The translations under genes and the position numbers were made by a program. Below are positions 1 through 9,004 of a stretch of DNA of 64,000 nt, piece after piece. The stretch covers positions 27,649-91,648 of the forward strand of contig CANMCY010000009.1 of assembly GCA_947496375.1 (NCBI GenBank), given 5' to 3'. Positions within the stretch are counted from its first letter, which is position 1, and each line of letters opens with the position of its first letter. Under the pieces are notes generated by a model. That model was not told where the DNA came from. It did not search any database and saw only the letters and a program-made list of their open reading frames with translations. The stretch comes from Flavobacteriales bacterium (lineage in GTDB: Bacteria > Bacteroidota > Bacteroidia > NS11-12g > UBA955).

Positions 1-1188
1 CACATCACGGAACTGAAGGCGTCCAAGACTATCTTTCTGCTCAATAGCACCATACTGATCCATCACCAGGGTTTTGTAAACGTTTCCACGGAAAGGCATG
101 AACGCATCCATATCTTCCATAGACAGGGGACGGAACACATCCATTACCCATTCACTTACGTTGGCTGACATGTTATACAAACCATAAGCATTGGGCCAGT
201 AGCTGTATACAGGAGTGGTAATGAATCCGGCATCATTAAGAGGACCACCTGCAACACCGCCGAAATCACCTTTTCCACGCATAGCGTTCATACGGATTTT
301 GCCGCGGTCTGTTTCATTGCCATCCTTAATTCTGATGGTGTAATCATCCCAAGAGTAAATTCTCTTTTGATCGATGTTTTCAAACTGTGTATTGCCAATG
401 TTGGCCTGTGCAGCAAATTCCCATTCGGCTTCGGTTGGCAGGCGATAATCAGGCAGAAGCACACCATCTTCCATACCCACCTTGTAGCGCTTACGGTCTT
501 TTTTCTTTAACTTACTGTAATCCTTTAGAGGCGTTTTACCCTTCTTCAGGAAATCGTATTGACCCGCCAAGTAGGCACGGGTGTTGAAATTGTTTTCACC
601 GGTTGCATCCTGGGCAATGGTAAACTTCATGATACATTCACGATCAATGATATACTCATTTACCCTGTCTGTTCTCCATTTGGCAAAATCAGTGGCCTGC
701 TGCCAGTTAACACCCACCACGGGGTAGTCTTTGTAGGCAGGGTGGCGGAAATAGTAATCAACGAATGGTTCGTTGTACCCCAGTTTGCTTCTCCAGCAGT
801 TGGTATCAGGTAGTGCCTGATTGTATACTTCCGGATAATCCACGAATGTGCGCATGAGCCAATAGACATATCCACGGTAGTCAAGGTTACTCACTTCTGT
901 TTCGTCCATGTAAAAGGAGTTTACAGTAGCCGTTCTTTCCACGTTATTATTGTCATAACGCAAGTCATTTTCGGTTGAACCCATTGTGAAAGAACCGCCT
1001 TCAACCAAAACAAGACCAGGACCTGTTTCCTGACCCTGATATTTGGGATTAGCAAATCCTCCCCATTTTGGACTGTTGTAGTACTGTCCGGTGGTTCTGC
1101 TCCTGTCTTTGGGAACACAACCCGCAAACATTAATGGCAGCATAATCGCAGCTAACCATTGGCTTTTTACCCTAAAGTTCATTTTCAT
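1..1188 (-). CDS. gldJ: Gliding motility / T9SS lipoprotein GldJ (partial, C-terminus beyond window)
   Basis: Reading the minus strand from an ATG at 1188 gives 396 open codons that run off the window edge. Residues 1-24 form a lipoprotein signal with lipobox MFAGC, so the protein should be anchored through Cys24. The rest has the formylglycine-generating-enzyme-like (sulfatase-modifying factor) fold: GGSFTMGS near residue 64, RLPTEAEWEF near 249 and NMSANVSEW near 338. In Flavobacterium, GldJ is needed for gliding and stabilises other Gld proteins; the family is structural rather than catalytic. F. johnsoniae GldJ is about 560 residues, so roughly a third is missing here. Neighbouring porP/sprF, porU and porV support GldJ over the related GldK. 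An ATG at 1182 is an equally possible start. Confidence 0.88.
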   Translation of the reverse strand, partial: MKMNFRVKSQWLAAIMLPLMFAGCVPKDRSRTTGQYYNSPKWGGFANPKYQGQETGPGLVLVEGGSFTMGSTENDLRYDNNNVERTATVNSFYMDETEVSNLDYRGYVYWLMRTFVDYPEVYNQALPDTNCWRSKLGYNEPFVDYYFRHPAYKDYPVVGVNWQQATDFAKWRTDRVNEYIIDRECIMKFTIAQDATGENNFNTRAYLAGQYDFLKKGKTPLKDYSKLKKKDRKRYKVGMEDGVLLPDYRLPTEAEWEFAAQANIGNTQFENIDQKRIYSWDDYTIRIKDGNETDRGKIRMNAMRGKGDFGGVAGGPLNDAGFITTPVYSYWPNAYGLYNMSANVSEWVMDVFRPLSMEDMDAFMPFRGNVYKTLVMDQYGAIEQKDSLGRLQFRDV

Positions 1189-1211
1189 TTGATTATGTTT
1201 AACGCTTTTTG

Positions 1212-1234
1212 GCGAAAAATATTTCGCAATAATA
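1212..1234 (-). promoter_or_regulatory. Possible gldJ promoter with leader inverted repeat
   Basis: On the minus strand TATTATTG (1227-1234) matches 7 of 8 bases of the Bacteroidota -7 element TAnnTTTG. Just downstream lies a perfect inverted repeat, GCGAAA-aata-TTTCGC (1212-1227), which would sit at the 5-prime end of the gldJ mRNA or act as an operator. The gldJ leader would be about 35 bases. Confidence 0.35.
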
Positions 1235-1252
1235 AAAAGATTTTTCATATTT

Positions 1253-1297
1253 CCCAAATAAAAATGGGCTGAAAACCACATTTATTCCAGCCCATTT
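1253..1297 (-). terminator. Intrinsic terminator after porP/sprF
   Basis: A 10-bp stem (1262-1271 paired with 1288-1297, with core GGGCTG/CAGCCC) is followed on the minus strand by a T-rich run TTTTTATTT. It separates the porP/sprF homologue from gldJ, so gldJ needs its own promoter. Confidence 0.7.
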
Positions 1298-1316
1298 CAT
1301 GTATTTGATTTTTTGT

Positions 1317-2330
1317 TTAGAATTCAGGACACTTTAAAGGTCTGAATGGTTTGCTGCCGGGAGGAACGCACCAGTCTATAGTTGCACTTACTTCATGGCT
1401 GGAGGGGATAGCACTTCTTCCATCACTTACGGTAAAGTCATAGCTATAGCCAAATTTGAATCGATTTTTTCTAAATCCTATCAACATCATAATGGCATCG
1501 GCATTTTTATAATTGCCGAAAGTCTGACGGAACCATAAACCACTAACCAGCGGGCCTTTGTTAGCATAAAACCCTATATTAAGCTGCGAGAAATTACGCT
1601 GCATCATAAACAGAGCATTAGGACTAAATGTGGCATCGTCTTCCTGTCTGAAACGGGATTTAGATAAGGGAATTACCGCTCCGGTATGCACTGTGTAACG
1701 GCGGGGCAAAACTTCATTGGGATTCTGGTAGAAACTCCAGTTAGGTTCAATGATATTGTGCGCAGCTACACCCATGTAAAATTTAGAAGAATACATGATC
1801 CAGCCGGCATTGAAATTAGGATACCCTATATTTTGCGATGGAACCTGCTCTGCCGTGGGGTTTACAAAACCTTGCGTAGGAACTATTTGATCAGAGAATT
1901 TAAGACGATTGAAGTTGATGCTCTTAAAAGAATAGGCACCCTGCAAACCAAATCGCATGAAAAGTTTATTCCTATTTAGAGGCAACAGATAAGAATAAAC
2001 CCCGCTTACGGTAGTGGTTGTGAGCAGACCTGATCCTGCTACATCATGAAATACCATGGCCCCAAGTCCACCGCCGACACTGGCAATGTGCTGATCCCAC
2101 GAGGCCGCAAAAGAGCGGAATGTTCCGGGGAGGCCTGGCCACTGGTTCCGATAATTAAGCGCTACTCGGCCGGCTGCTCCGAAGTTGCAGACAGCAGATC
2201 CTGCAAGCGCCGGATTTGTGTATACAGGAGCGGCATAGAACTGAGTCAGTTCCGGATCTTGTGCCTTGATAGAAATCACCGACAAAAATGAAGCGGCGAT
2301 AAAGGAAAGTCGTAAAAATCCTTTTTGCAT
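1317..2330 (-). CDS. PorP/SprF family type IX secretion outer-membrane protein
   Basis: A 337-residue protein with a signal peptide (about residues 1-23, ending IKAQ) and the family opening DPELTQFYAAPVYTNPALAG. The remainder is an outer-membrane beta-barrel rich in aromatic and glycine residues, with the conserved late segment GFRKNRFKFGYSYDFTVSD. PorP/SprF proteins sit in the outer membrane; SprF is needed to secrete and hold the type B cargo SprB, and PorP is a T9SS component in Porphyromonas. Bacteroidota genomes carry many paralogues, so the specific cargo cannot be named. It lies on the same strand as gldJ but behind a terminator, and is divergent from porU. Confidence 0.85.
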   Translation of the reverse strand: MQKGFLRLSFIAASFLSVISIKAQDPELTQFYAAPVYTNPALAGSAVCNFGAAGRVALNYRNQWPGLPGTFRSFAASWDQHIASVGGGLGAMVFHDVAGSGLLTTTTVSGVYSYLLPLNRNKLFMRFGLQGAYSFKSINFNRLKFSDQIVPTQGFVNPTAEQVPSQNIGYPNFNAGWIMYSSKFYMGVAAHNIIEPNWSFYQNPNEVLPRRYTVHTGAVIPLSKSRFRQEDDATFSPNALFMMQRNFSQLNIGFYANKGPLVSGLWFRQTFGNYKNADAIMMLIGFRKNRFKFGYSYDFTVSDGRSAIPSSHEVSATIDWCVPPGSKPFRPLKCPEF

Positions 2331-2344
2331 AGTTTCTGAATGGA

Positions 2345-2374
2345 CAAATTTAGGAGATAAAACGTTTCACGCAA
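2345..2374 (-). promoter_or_regulatory. Promoter of the porP/sprF homologue
   Basis: On the minus strand TAAATTTG (2345-2352) is an exact -7 match, and a TTG lies 19 bases upstream (complement of 2372-2374). The box ends 14 bases before the ATG at 2330. Confidence 0.65.
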
Positions 2375-2439
2375 CAAAATATTTTTTCATCGTCAGGGAA
2401 AAATGACAGTATTGTGCTTAATAAAATGCAATTTTTTGG

Positions 2440-2447
2440 GATATTTG
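2440..2447 (+). promoter_or_regulatory. Possible porU -7 element
   Basis: GATATTTG matches TAnnTTTG in 7 of 8 positions. If used, it excludes the most upstream possible starts of porU and favours ATG 2469 or 2493. No well-spaced -33 TTG is evident. Confidence 0.4.
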
Positions 2448-2468
2448 CAGTTAATGGGTGCTGTGTAT

Positions 2469-5400
2469 ATGCATATTTTTCAAAAAGTTAAGATGCTCGT
2501 GTTTTCGGGTTGTATTCTTTTTTGTACAACAGCGTTGTCGCAGGGTATGAAATTTAGTGATGGCGAATGGGTTAGGGTACGTGTTTCCAATGATGGGGTT
2601 TACAGAATCACCGCAACAGAGTTGAAAAATGCAGGTTTAAATCCAGAGGGTAAAGATGCAGGAAAATTAGTCGTTTATACCCATCAGGGTGCAATGCTGC
2701 CGGAAATGAGTCGCAGTGCTTTTCACGGAACCAAAGAGATCCCCATTTATGTTGAAGGGGGAAATGATGGAGTTTTCAGTGGAGAGGATTACCTTTTATT
2801 TTTTGCCATGGCTCCTCATACCTGGAATTATGCTGCAGGACAATGGAGGCATTCGGTACATTTTTATGACAACTTTACCTATTTATACATCGGTTTTGGG
2901 AAAACTGCCGGTAAGCGCATGAATACAGTGAATTTTCAAGGAACCGCCAATGTTATAATCGATGAATCAGAATGGATGCAGTTTTATGAAAAAGATCTTG
3001 AAAACCCCATACACATGGGAAGAACCTGGCTGGGAGAAAAGCTTGGAAATGAAACACTGAACCGGGCTGTTGAATTCGGGATACCCGCCATGGCCGATGA
3101 TTCGGTCGATGTGCGAATTTCAGTGGCAGGAGGGATGCAGGACGGCTCAGGTACCATCAATTATGCAATCAATAGTGTTTCAGGAACATTGAATTATTCA
3201 CCGATAAATACTGAATATGTTGCATTCGATCTTCAGGAAAGGTTTTTTAAATTGACCGCACCCGCAAAAAAGTTGCAGGCGCAGTTTACTTTAACCAGGC
3301 CTAATACCAAAAGCAGTGGCTGGATTAATTTTATAGAGGCAACAGGTAAAATGCCCATTAATACCTCAGCGGGGCAGGTGATCATCCGAAATCGTGAGTT
3401 AACAGATAATGTTACTGCAGAAATCAGGGTTACCTCCGATATCATCAGTAAGCCCATCGCTGTATGGAATGTAAGTAATCCTTTTATGCCGGTTGCTCAG
3501 GACCTAATTCAGCAGGGTACTTATAAAAAAACCATATCACCTTCAGGCCAATCCAAAAAGATGTTTGTCGCTTTTGAACCGGGCAATTTATCCAAACCGG
3601 AGATTTTGGGCCTTATCAGCGGACCGGATTTACTGCAAAATGCTCCACCAGATTTGCTTATTATTACACATCGCGATTTTTTAAGCGCCGCCAATCGCCT
3701 GGCTGCCATTCGAAGTAAAAATCAGGGCTACTCGGTTCAGGTGGTAGATGTACAGGATATTTACAATCAGTTTAGCACCTCACAGCAAGACCTGGTGGCA
3801 ATTCGGGATTTTGTAAGAAGTGTCTATCTCAAATCAGTTTCCTCAGGCAAATTATTGAAGCATGTGCTGCTAATGGGTGCTGCCAGCTACGATATGAAAG
3901 ACCGGGTGAAAGGAAATACCAATTTTATTCCAACATACCAATATGATGCGCATAACAAAGGTGTTACATTTTGTTTGGATGACTTTTATGGATACCTGGA
4001 TTCGCTGGCCGGCGATCCTGCAAGGGGTAAAAACCAGTTGTGGGTTTCGGTGGGCAGAATACCATGCAGAATCTCTCAGGAGGCGGAAGGGATGGTCAGC
4101 AAGCTGGAACAATATGATTCACCCAAGAGTCTTGGAGATTGGCGAACCAATATTACCTACGTTACCGATGATGTAGATATTTCTTGGGAAACCGTATTTA
4201 CCAGCGAAAGTGAGCGGTACGCAAAATACATCGATACCAACCACACATATCTGTCTGTAAACAAGCTGTTTGCAGATGCATTTACCCAGGTTTCCACCGG
4301 AAATACGGAAAAATATCCTGACGTAAATCAGGCCATAGACCGCACCATGAAAGACGGTTGCCTTTTCATGAATTACCAGGGTCATGGTGGTCCTGCCGGC
4401 TGGGCTCAGGAGGCCATTCTGGATGTTCCAATGATTAAAGCATGGAATAACAGATGGAAAATGCCGGTTATGTTTACCGCCACCTGTGAATTCAGTTTGT
4501 ATGATGACCCAAGCGAACAAAGTGCCGGTGAGCTTGCCTTGCTCAATCCCAATGGAGGTCCAATAGCCCTCATGTCTACCACCAGACTGGTATTTGTATC
4601 AGGCAATATGGCAATCAATAACGATTTTTGGACCAATTATGGGTTCCCTAAAGCCAATGAGCCGATTCCAACGCTGGGCGATGTGTTCAAAAGACTAAAA
4701 AACAGACAGGACATCACTTCGGAAGATAATAAATTCGCTTTGCTGGGCGACCCTTCCATGCCACTTGCATTTCCAAAGCACAAAGTTATTTTGGATTCCA
4801 TCAATCACAAGGCCGCTCAAGGATTCAATGACACGCTCAAAGCATTTGGTGTGGTAGAAATCAAAGGCCATATTGAAGAGCGATTGAAAGGGAAATTCAG
4901 TGCCTTCAATGGTCAGTTATGGGTTAAAGTTTTGGATAAACCCACCCTGAGAAAGACACTTGTCAATGATCAGCTGGGGGCACCTATTCCTTATGAGGAT
5001 CAGAGCAGCTACATATTCAAAGGAACCGTTACCGTGCAAAACGGAGAGTTTACGATTTTGTTTGCCACACCCAAAGATATTGCCTATCAGGTTGATTTCG
5101 GGAAGATTTTATTGTACGCCCACAACGGGGAAACCGATGCAGCGGGTGGCTATCGCATAAAGATAGGTGGAAGCGAACAGGATGTAATTCCTGGAACCAC
5201 AGGTCCGGAAGTGCAGGTTTTTATGAATGATACAACATTCATTTCAGAAGGTGAGGTTCAACCCAGCACTGAATTACTGGTAAAGGTGAAAGATGAAGAT
5301 GGCTTAAATGCAACCGGTGCCGGTATTGGAAGGGATATGTTGGCTATTCTGGATAAAGGTACTCCGGCAGAAAAAACCTATTTGCTCAATGAGTATTTCA

Positions 5401-5873
5401 GTTATGACCTAAATTCCTATAAATCCGGGAGAATTCGCATGCCCATCATGGATTTAATGCCAGGACGCCATACCCTAACAATAAAGGTATGGGATATTTT
5501 CAATAATTCAGGGGAAGGATCAACTGCGTTCACAGTAAGTAACGGCAACCTTGAGGTTTTTGAGCATGCCGCATTCCCCAATCCGTTCTCCAATGAGGTG
5601 GGGATTTGGTTCAGGCACAACATGCCCGGCAGAAACCTGAAAGCTGAGGTAGAAGTAACCGATCTTCAGGGGAAGGTCCTGCATCGGTTTCAAAAAGATA
5701 TCGAAAATGCCAATAGCCGAGAGGTAAGACTAAACTGGACAGGATATGGTGCACCGGTTCCGGAATTACAAACAGCCACACTGCCTTCCGGTGTTTATCT
5801 TTACAGGGTAAAATTATCCAATGGTGAAGTGTCTACATCATTCTCCGGTAAAATGATCAAAATTTTGCGGTAA
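2469..5873 (+). CDS. porU: T9SS C-terminal signal peptidase/sortase PorU
   Basis: About 1,134 residues. PorU is the cell-surface gingipain-family (C25) peptidase that removes T9SS C-terminal domains from cargo and links cargo to the surface. A basic N-region and hydrophobic core ending TALSQ form a signal peptide. The C25 catalytic pair is visible: His in NYQGHGGPAGW (codon 4383-4385) and Cys in TATCEFSLYDDP (codon 4485-4487). The last ~90 residues form a type A CTD-like domain (FPNPFSNEVGIWF ... LPSGVYLYRVKLSNG), as PorU itself carries. The frame is open from 2403, but that start precedes the likely -7 box; ATG 2469 is preferred and 2493 is possible. The porV gene follows 109 bases downstream, the standard pairing. 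Confidence 0.92.
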   Translation: MHIFQKVKMLVFSGCILFCTTALSQGMKFSDGEWVRVRVSNDGVYRITATELKNAGLNPEGKDAGKLVVYTHQGAMLPEMSRSAFHGTKEIPIYVEGGNDGVFSGEDYLLFFAMAPHTWNYAAGQWRHSVHFYDNFTYLYIGFGKTAGKRMNTVNFQGTANVIIDESEWMQFYEKDLENPIHMGRTWLGEKLGNETLNRAVEFGIPAMADDSVDVRISVAGGMQDGSGTINYAINSVSGTLNYSPINTEYVAFDLQERFFKLTAPAKKLQAQFTLTRPNTKSSGWINFIEATGKMPINTSAGQVIIRNRELTDNVTAEIRVTSDIISKPIAVWNVSNPFMPVAQDLIQQGTYKKTISPSGQSKKMFVAFEPGNLSKPEILGLISGPDLLQNAPPDLLIITHRDFLSAANRLAAIRSKNQGYSVQVVDVQDIYNQFSTSQQDLVAIRDFVRSVYLKSVSSGKLLKHVLLMGAASYDMKDRVKGNTNFIPTYQYDAHNKGVTFCLDDFYGYLDSLAGDPARGKNQLWVSVGRIPCRISQEAEGMVSKLEQYDSPKSLGDWRTNITYVTDDVDISWETVFTSESERYAKYIDTNHTYLSVNKLFADAFTQVSTGNTEKYPDVNQAIDRTMKDGCLFMNYQGHGGPAGWAQEAILDVPMIKAWNNRWKMPVMFTATCEFSLYDDPSEQSAGELALLNPNGGPIALMSTTRLVFVSGNMAINNDFWTNYGFPKANEPIPTLGDVFKRLKNRQDITSEDNKFALLGDPSMPLAFPKHKVILDSINHKAAQGFNDTLKAFGVVEIKGHIEERLKGKFSAFNGQLWVKVLDKPTLRKTLVNDQLGAPIPYEDQSSYIFKGTVTVQNGEFTILFATPKDIAYQVDFGKILLYAHNGETDAAGGYRIKIGGSEQDVIPGTTGPEVQVFMNDTTFISEGEVQPSTELLVKVKDEDGLNATGAGIGRDMLAILDKGTPAEKTYLLNEYFSYDLNSYKSGRIRMPIMDLMPGRHTLTIKVWDIFNNSGEGSTAFTVSNGNLEVFEHAAFPNPFSNEVGIWFRHNMPGRNLKAEVEVTDLQGKVLHRFQKDIENANSREVRLNWTGYGAPVPELQTATLPSGVYLYRVKLSNGEVSTSFSGKMIKILR

Positions 5874-5960
5874 TCATACAATAATTGCGTCTTACTTTCG
5901 TTTAAGCGGCATTCCTGTCATGTTTTCAAAATCAAAAATCACAATTCAGAAACAAAACCC

Positions 5961-5968
5961 TATTTTTG
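5961..5968 (+). promoter_or_regulatory. porV -7 promoter element
   Basis: TATTTTTG is an exact TAnnTTTG match 14 bases before ATG 5983. It makes the upstream in-frame ATG at 5920 an unlikely start. A second weaker box, TACTTTCG, lies near 5893. No clear -33 TTG is present. Confidence 0.5.
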
Positions 5969-5982
5969 CCAAACTTCCTTTT

Positions 5983-7188
5983 ATGAAGAAAGTATCACTT
6001 TTATTTTTTATGGGTGCCTTTGCTGCCTCAATTTCTGCACAACTGCAAATAAGCAAAAGTCAGTTGTCGGGGCAGTTGAATACGGTTACAACCATGGTGC
6101 CATTTCTTACCATTACACCCGACAGTCGTTCAGCCGGTTTGGGTGATGCCGGAGTTGCCTTGTTTAGCCCGGACGCAAATAGCGTATCCTGGAATATGAG
6201 TAACCTGGTCAATGCAGATAAAAAGTCCGGTTTCTCGCTTTCCTATGCACCCTGGCTTCGCCAACTCGTATCGGATGTTGGATTTAGTTATTTATCCGGT
6301 TATACCAAATCAAAATCCGGAAATTCTGTAATGGGTGGAGCCATACGCTACTTTTCACTGGGAAATATTAATTTCACAGATTTCGAGGGCAATCCTACAG
6401 GAAACTTCAACCCCAACGAGTTTAGCATAGAAGGGGGATATGGAACCCGTTTCAGCAAGAGTTTTAGCATGGGAGTAAATTTAAGATTTATTTATTCCAA
6501 CATTGCAGGTAATCGCGTTATTAACGGCGCCAACACGAAAGCCGGGGTATCAGGCGCCGGAGACGTAAACTTGCTTTACAAAACGAAATTCAGAATGCAG
6601 GGTGGAAAAACTTCAGATTTTAATTTTGGTCTGAATTTACAAAATATAGGCGCAAAAATGACCTACACTACCCGCGAACAAAGAGATTTTATTCCTACCA
6701 ATCTTAAACTGGGTGTAGGGTGGAAATATGAATTGGATCAGTACAATAAAGTGGGAGTATATGCAGATGTAAATAAATTGCTGGTTCCTACTCGTCCTTT
6801 CTATCTGGTGGCATACGATGGTAGTGATTCGGCCATTAATGGTGTTAGGCAGTACATTGGCAAAGACCCAAACGTAAGCGTTGTGCAAGGCATGATTCAA
6901 AGTTTTTATGACGCGCCCGGGGGCACCACCGAAGAGCTAAATGAATGGACCGGTTCTTTTGGAACGGAATACTGGTATGACAATAAATTTGCAGCCAGGG
7001 TAGGCGCATTTTATGAAAACAAAAACAAAGGCGGTAGGCAATATGCTACTTTTGGATTGGGATTAAAATATCAAAAGGTTACCATAGACCTTGCTATGCT
7101 GGTTCCTTTTGCAAGACGTCATCCATTACAAAATCAGCTGAGGTTCTCTCTGTTGTTTGATATGGGTGCTTTTTCAGACAAAGAATAA
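5983..7188 (+). CDS. porV: T9SS outer-membrane shuttle protein PorV (LptO)
   Basis: A 401-residue FadL-like beta-barrel. PorV receives cargo from the Sov/SprA translocon by binding its CTD and delivers it to PorU. The N-terminus MKKVSLLFFMGAFAASISAQ is a clear signal peptide when translation begins at 5983 rather than at the upstream ATG 5920. Family signatures include FLTITPDSRSAGLGDAGVA near the mature N-terminus and SWNMSNLV shortly after, then alternating barrel strands up to the C-terminal strand NQLRFSLLFDMGAF. It directly follows porU, as in Flavobacterium, and ends at a strong terminator. Confidence 0.92.
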   Translation: MKKVSLLFFMGAFAASISAQLQISKSQLSGQLNTVTTMVPFLTITPDSRSAGLGDAGVALFSPDANSVSWNMSNLVNADKKSGFSLSYAPWLRQLVSDVGFSYLSGYTKSKSGNSVMGGAIRYFSLGNINFTDFEGNPTGNFNPNEFSIEGGYGTRFSKSFSMGVNLRFIYSNIAGNRVINGANTKAGVSGAGDVNLLYKTKFRMQGGKTSDFNFGLNLQNIGAKMTYTTREQRDFIPTNLKLGVGWKYELDQYNKVGVYADVNKLLVPTRPFYLVAYDGSDSAINGVRQYIGKDPNVSVVQGMIQSFYDAPGGTTEELNEWTGSFGTEYWYDNKFAARVGAFYENKNKGGRQYATFGLGLKYQKVTIDLAMLVPFARRHPLQNQLRFSLLFDMGAFSDKE

Positions 7189-7203
7189 CGGTATCATAAC
7201 TAT

Positions 7204-7237
7204 AAAAAAAGCCCTGAAGAATTTCAGGGCTTTTTTT
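7204..7237 (+). terminator. Intrinsic terminator after porV
   Basis: GCCCTGAA-gaat-TTCAGGGC, flanked by A7 upstream and T7 downstream, forms a textbook hairpin that closes the porU-porV unit and is usable in both directions. Confidence 0.9.
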
Positions 7238-7284
7238 ATGGAAGTTCTTAATTAACCCAATAAATGTTATTTTAGCCAAAACTT

Positions 7285-8994
7285 ATGAGTACTTCAAATA
7301 CATCAAAACATCCAAAAGCTTTACCATTCCTGTTTCTAACGGAAATGTGGGAACGTTTCGGTTACTATCTGATGCTGGGAATTTTTTCGCTCTACATGCT
7401 CGATAGCGTTCAAAATGGGGGCATGGGATTCAGTCCTGAAAAAAAATCGGATATCTACGGTACCTATCTGGGATTGGTATATCTGACACCATTTTTGGGT
7501 GGTTTGCTTGCTGACCGACTTCTGGGATACAGAAGATCAATTATAGTTGGTGGTTTACTAATGGCCGTCGGTTATTTCCTGTTGTCAATTCAAGGAGAAA
7601 CTGCCTTTTACGCAGGTTTATTTTCCATCATTTTAGGCAATGGTTTTTTTAAACCCAATATTTCTGCGCTTCTGGGGAATTTATACAATGCAGAGCCCTA
7701 CAAGGCGAACAAAGACAGTGGATACAATATATTTTACATGGGAATCAATATTGGTGCCTTTGCATGCAATTTTGTGGCTGCCTATCTCCGCATAAACTAT
7801 GGATGGGGCTGGGCATTTGCTGCTGCCGGGGTAGGAATGTTGCTGGGTCTGCTGATATTTCTTTTTGCCCTAAAGCATGTAAAAGAGGCCGATGTAATTA
7901 GACCAATGGAGGCCGGGGATATGTCCACATCAAGAATATTACTCTTCACGCTGGTACCCATGTTTATTTTTGGCATTCTTGGCTATTTAATTCCGGGAAA
8001 CCTGTTGGGAACTGACAGTAACGATGCCTTCATATTTGGATGTATTCCGGTCATTGCATTTTTTATCTATTTGTTTATGTCGGCAAGGCAGGAAGACAAG
8101 AGACCCATTGGAGCTCTGCTTGCCGTGTACGGCTGTTTGGTGGTTTTCTGGGCCGTGTTTCATCAAAATGGTGATGCACTCACCATTTGGGCCGAACAAC
8201 ATACAGACCGTGTACCCGGTGAGATTACAGGTAAAACACTCAATGTGCTTAACCTTAGCCAAAATGTAACCAATGATAGCATCAGCCGACTGAGTAGTGA
8301 AGATTTTGCAACCCATAAAAAGTCAATTCAAAAGCAGGACTCAGTGCTGAAGCTCGAGAATAAATCGTCTGAAAGACTGGCACTGGCAAAAACACTGAAA
8401 GCACAAACAGCCAGCAGAAAGTATTTTCAGAATTTACCGCAAGCGCAAATTCCCGGTGAAGGAAAGAGTCTGAAACTTATATCCACAGAGTTGTACCAAA
8501 GTATCAACCCGTTTTGGGTTATTCTGTTAACCCCTCTGGTAGTGGGTTTCTGGGGTGTTTTAAGGCGTAAAAAGAAAGAACCAACTACAGCGGCAAAAAT
8601 CGCCATTGGTTTGGTTATTACTGCATTAAGTGCCCTGGTCATGGTAGGCGCGGTAAAATCCACCGACATTGAACATGCAAAAGTGAGTTCTTTTTGGCTG
8701 GTGGCTTCTTATGCGGTAATTACCCTGGGTGAACTCTGTCTATCACCGATGGGACTATCATTGGTTTCCAAACTAAGTCCGCCCAGGATTACTGCCTTAA
8801 TGATGGGTGGTTTTTTTCTGAGTACCTCAGTGGGCAATAAGCTTTCAGGAATGCTGAGCGGCATGTGGGAGAAATATGAAGACAAATCCCATTTTTTTCT
8901 TTTAAATTGTGTTTTGGCACTTTTGGCCGGGTTGCTTATGTTTGCAATGCTCCGATGGCTCAATCGGGTGATGAAAGAGAAAAATATCATTTAA
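7285..8994 (+). CDS. Proton-dependent oligopeptide (POT/PTR) transporter, with 100-residue loop insertion
   Basis: A 569-residue MFS protein of the POT family that imports di- and tripeptides with protons. The proton-coupling and peptide-binding signature ExxERFxYY is present in TM1 (EMWERFGYY, about residue 15), with family motifs GNGFFKPNIS in TM4 and FYMGINIGAF in TM5. Residues about 290-400 form a polar, lysine- and serine-rich insertion between membrane segments (LSSEDFATHKKSIQKQD and following), which is long for the family and may be a soluble domain. A second POT gene follows after 10 bases, so the two are probably one transcript. Confidence 0.9.
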   Translation: MSTSNTSKHPKALPFLFLTEMWERFGYYLMLGIFSLYMLDSVQNGGMGFSPEKKSDIYGTYLGLVYLTPFLGGLLADRLLGYRRSIIVGGLLMAVGYFLLSIQGETAFYAGLFSIILGNGFFKPNISALLGNLYNAEPYKANKDSGYNIFYMGINIGAFACNFVAAYLRINYGWGWAFAAAGVGMLLGLLIFLFALKHVKEADVIRPMEAGDMSTSRILLFTLVPMFIFGILGYLIPGNLLGTDSNDAFIFGCIPVIAFFIYLFMSARQEDKRPIGALLAVYGCLVVFWAVFHQNGDALTIWAEQHTDRVPGEITGKTLNVLNLSQNVTNDSISRLSSEDFATHKKSIQKQDSVLKLENKSSERLALAKTLKAQTASRKYFQNLPQAQIPGEGKSLKLISTELYQSINPFWVILLTPLVVGFWGVLRRKKKEPTTAAKIAIGLVITALSALVMVGAVKSTDIEHAKVSSFWLVASYAVITLGELCLSPMGLSLVSKLSPPRITALMMGGFFLSTSVGNKLSGMLSGMWEKYEDKSHFFLLNCVLALLAGLLMFAMLRWLNRVMKEKNII

Positions 8995-9004
8995 CAAAAA
9001 CACT

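Noticed and set aside
1..1188. Active formylglycine-generating enzyme for the gldJ product
   Set aside because: The fold is shared, but lipoprotein signal, length and T9SS neighbours identify the non-catalytic GldJ group.
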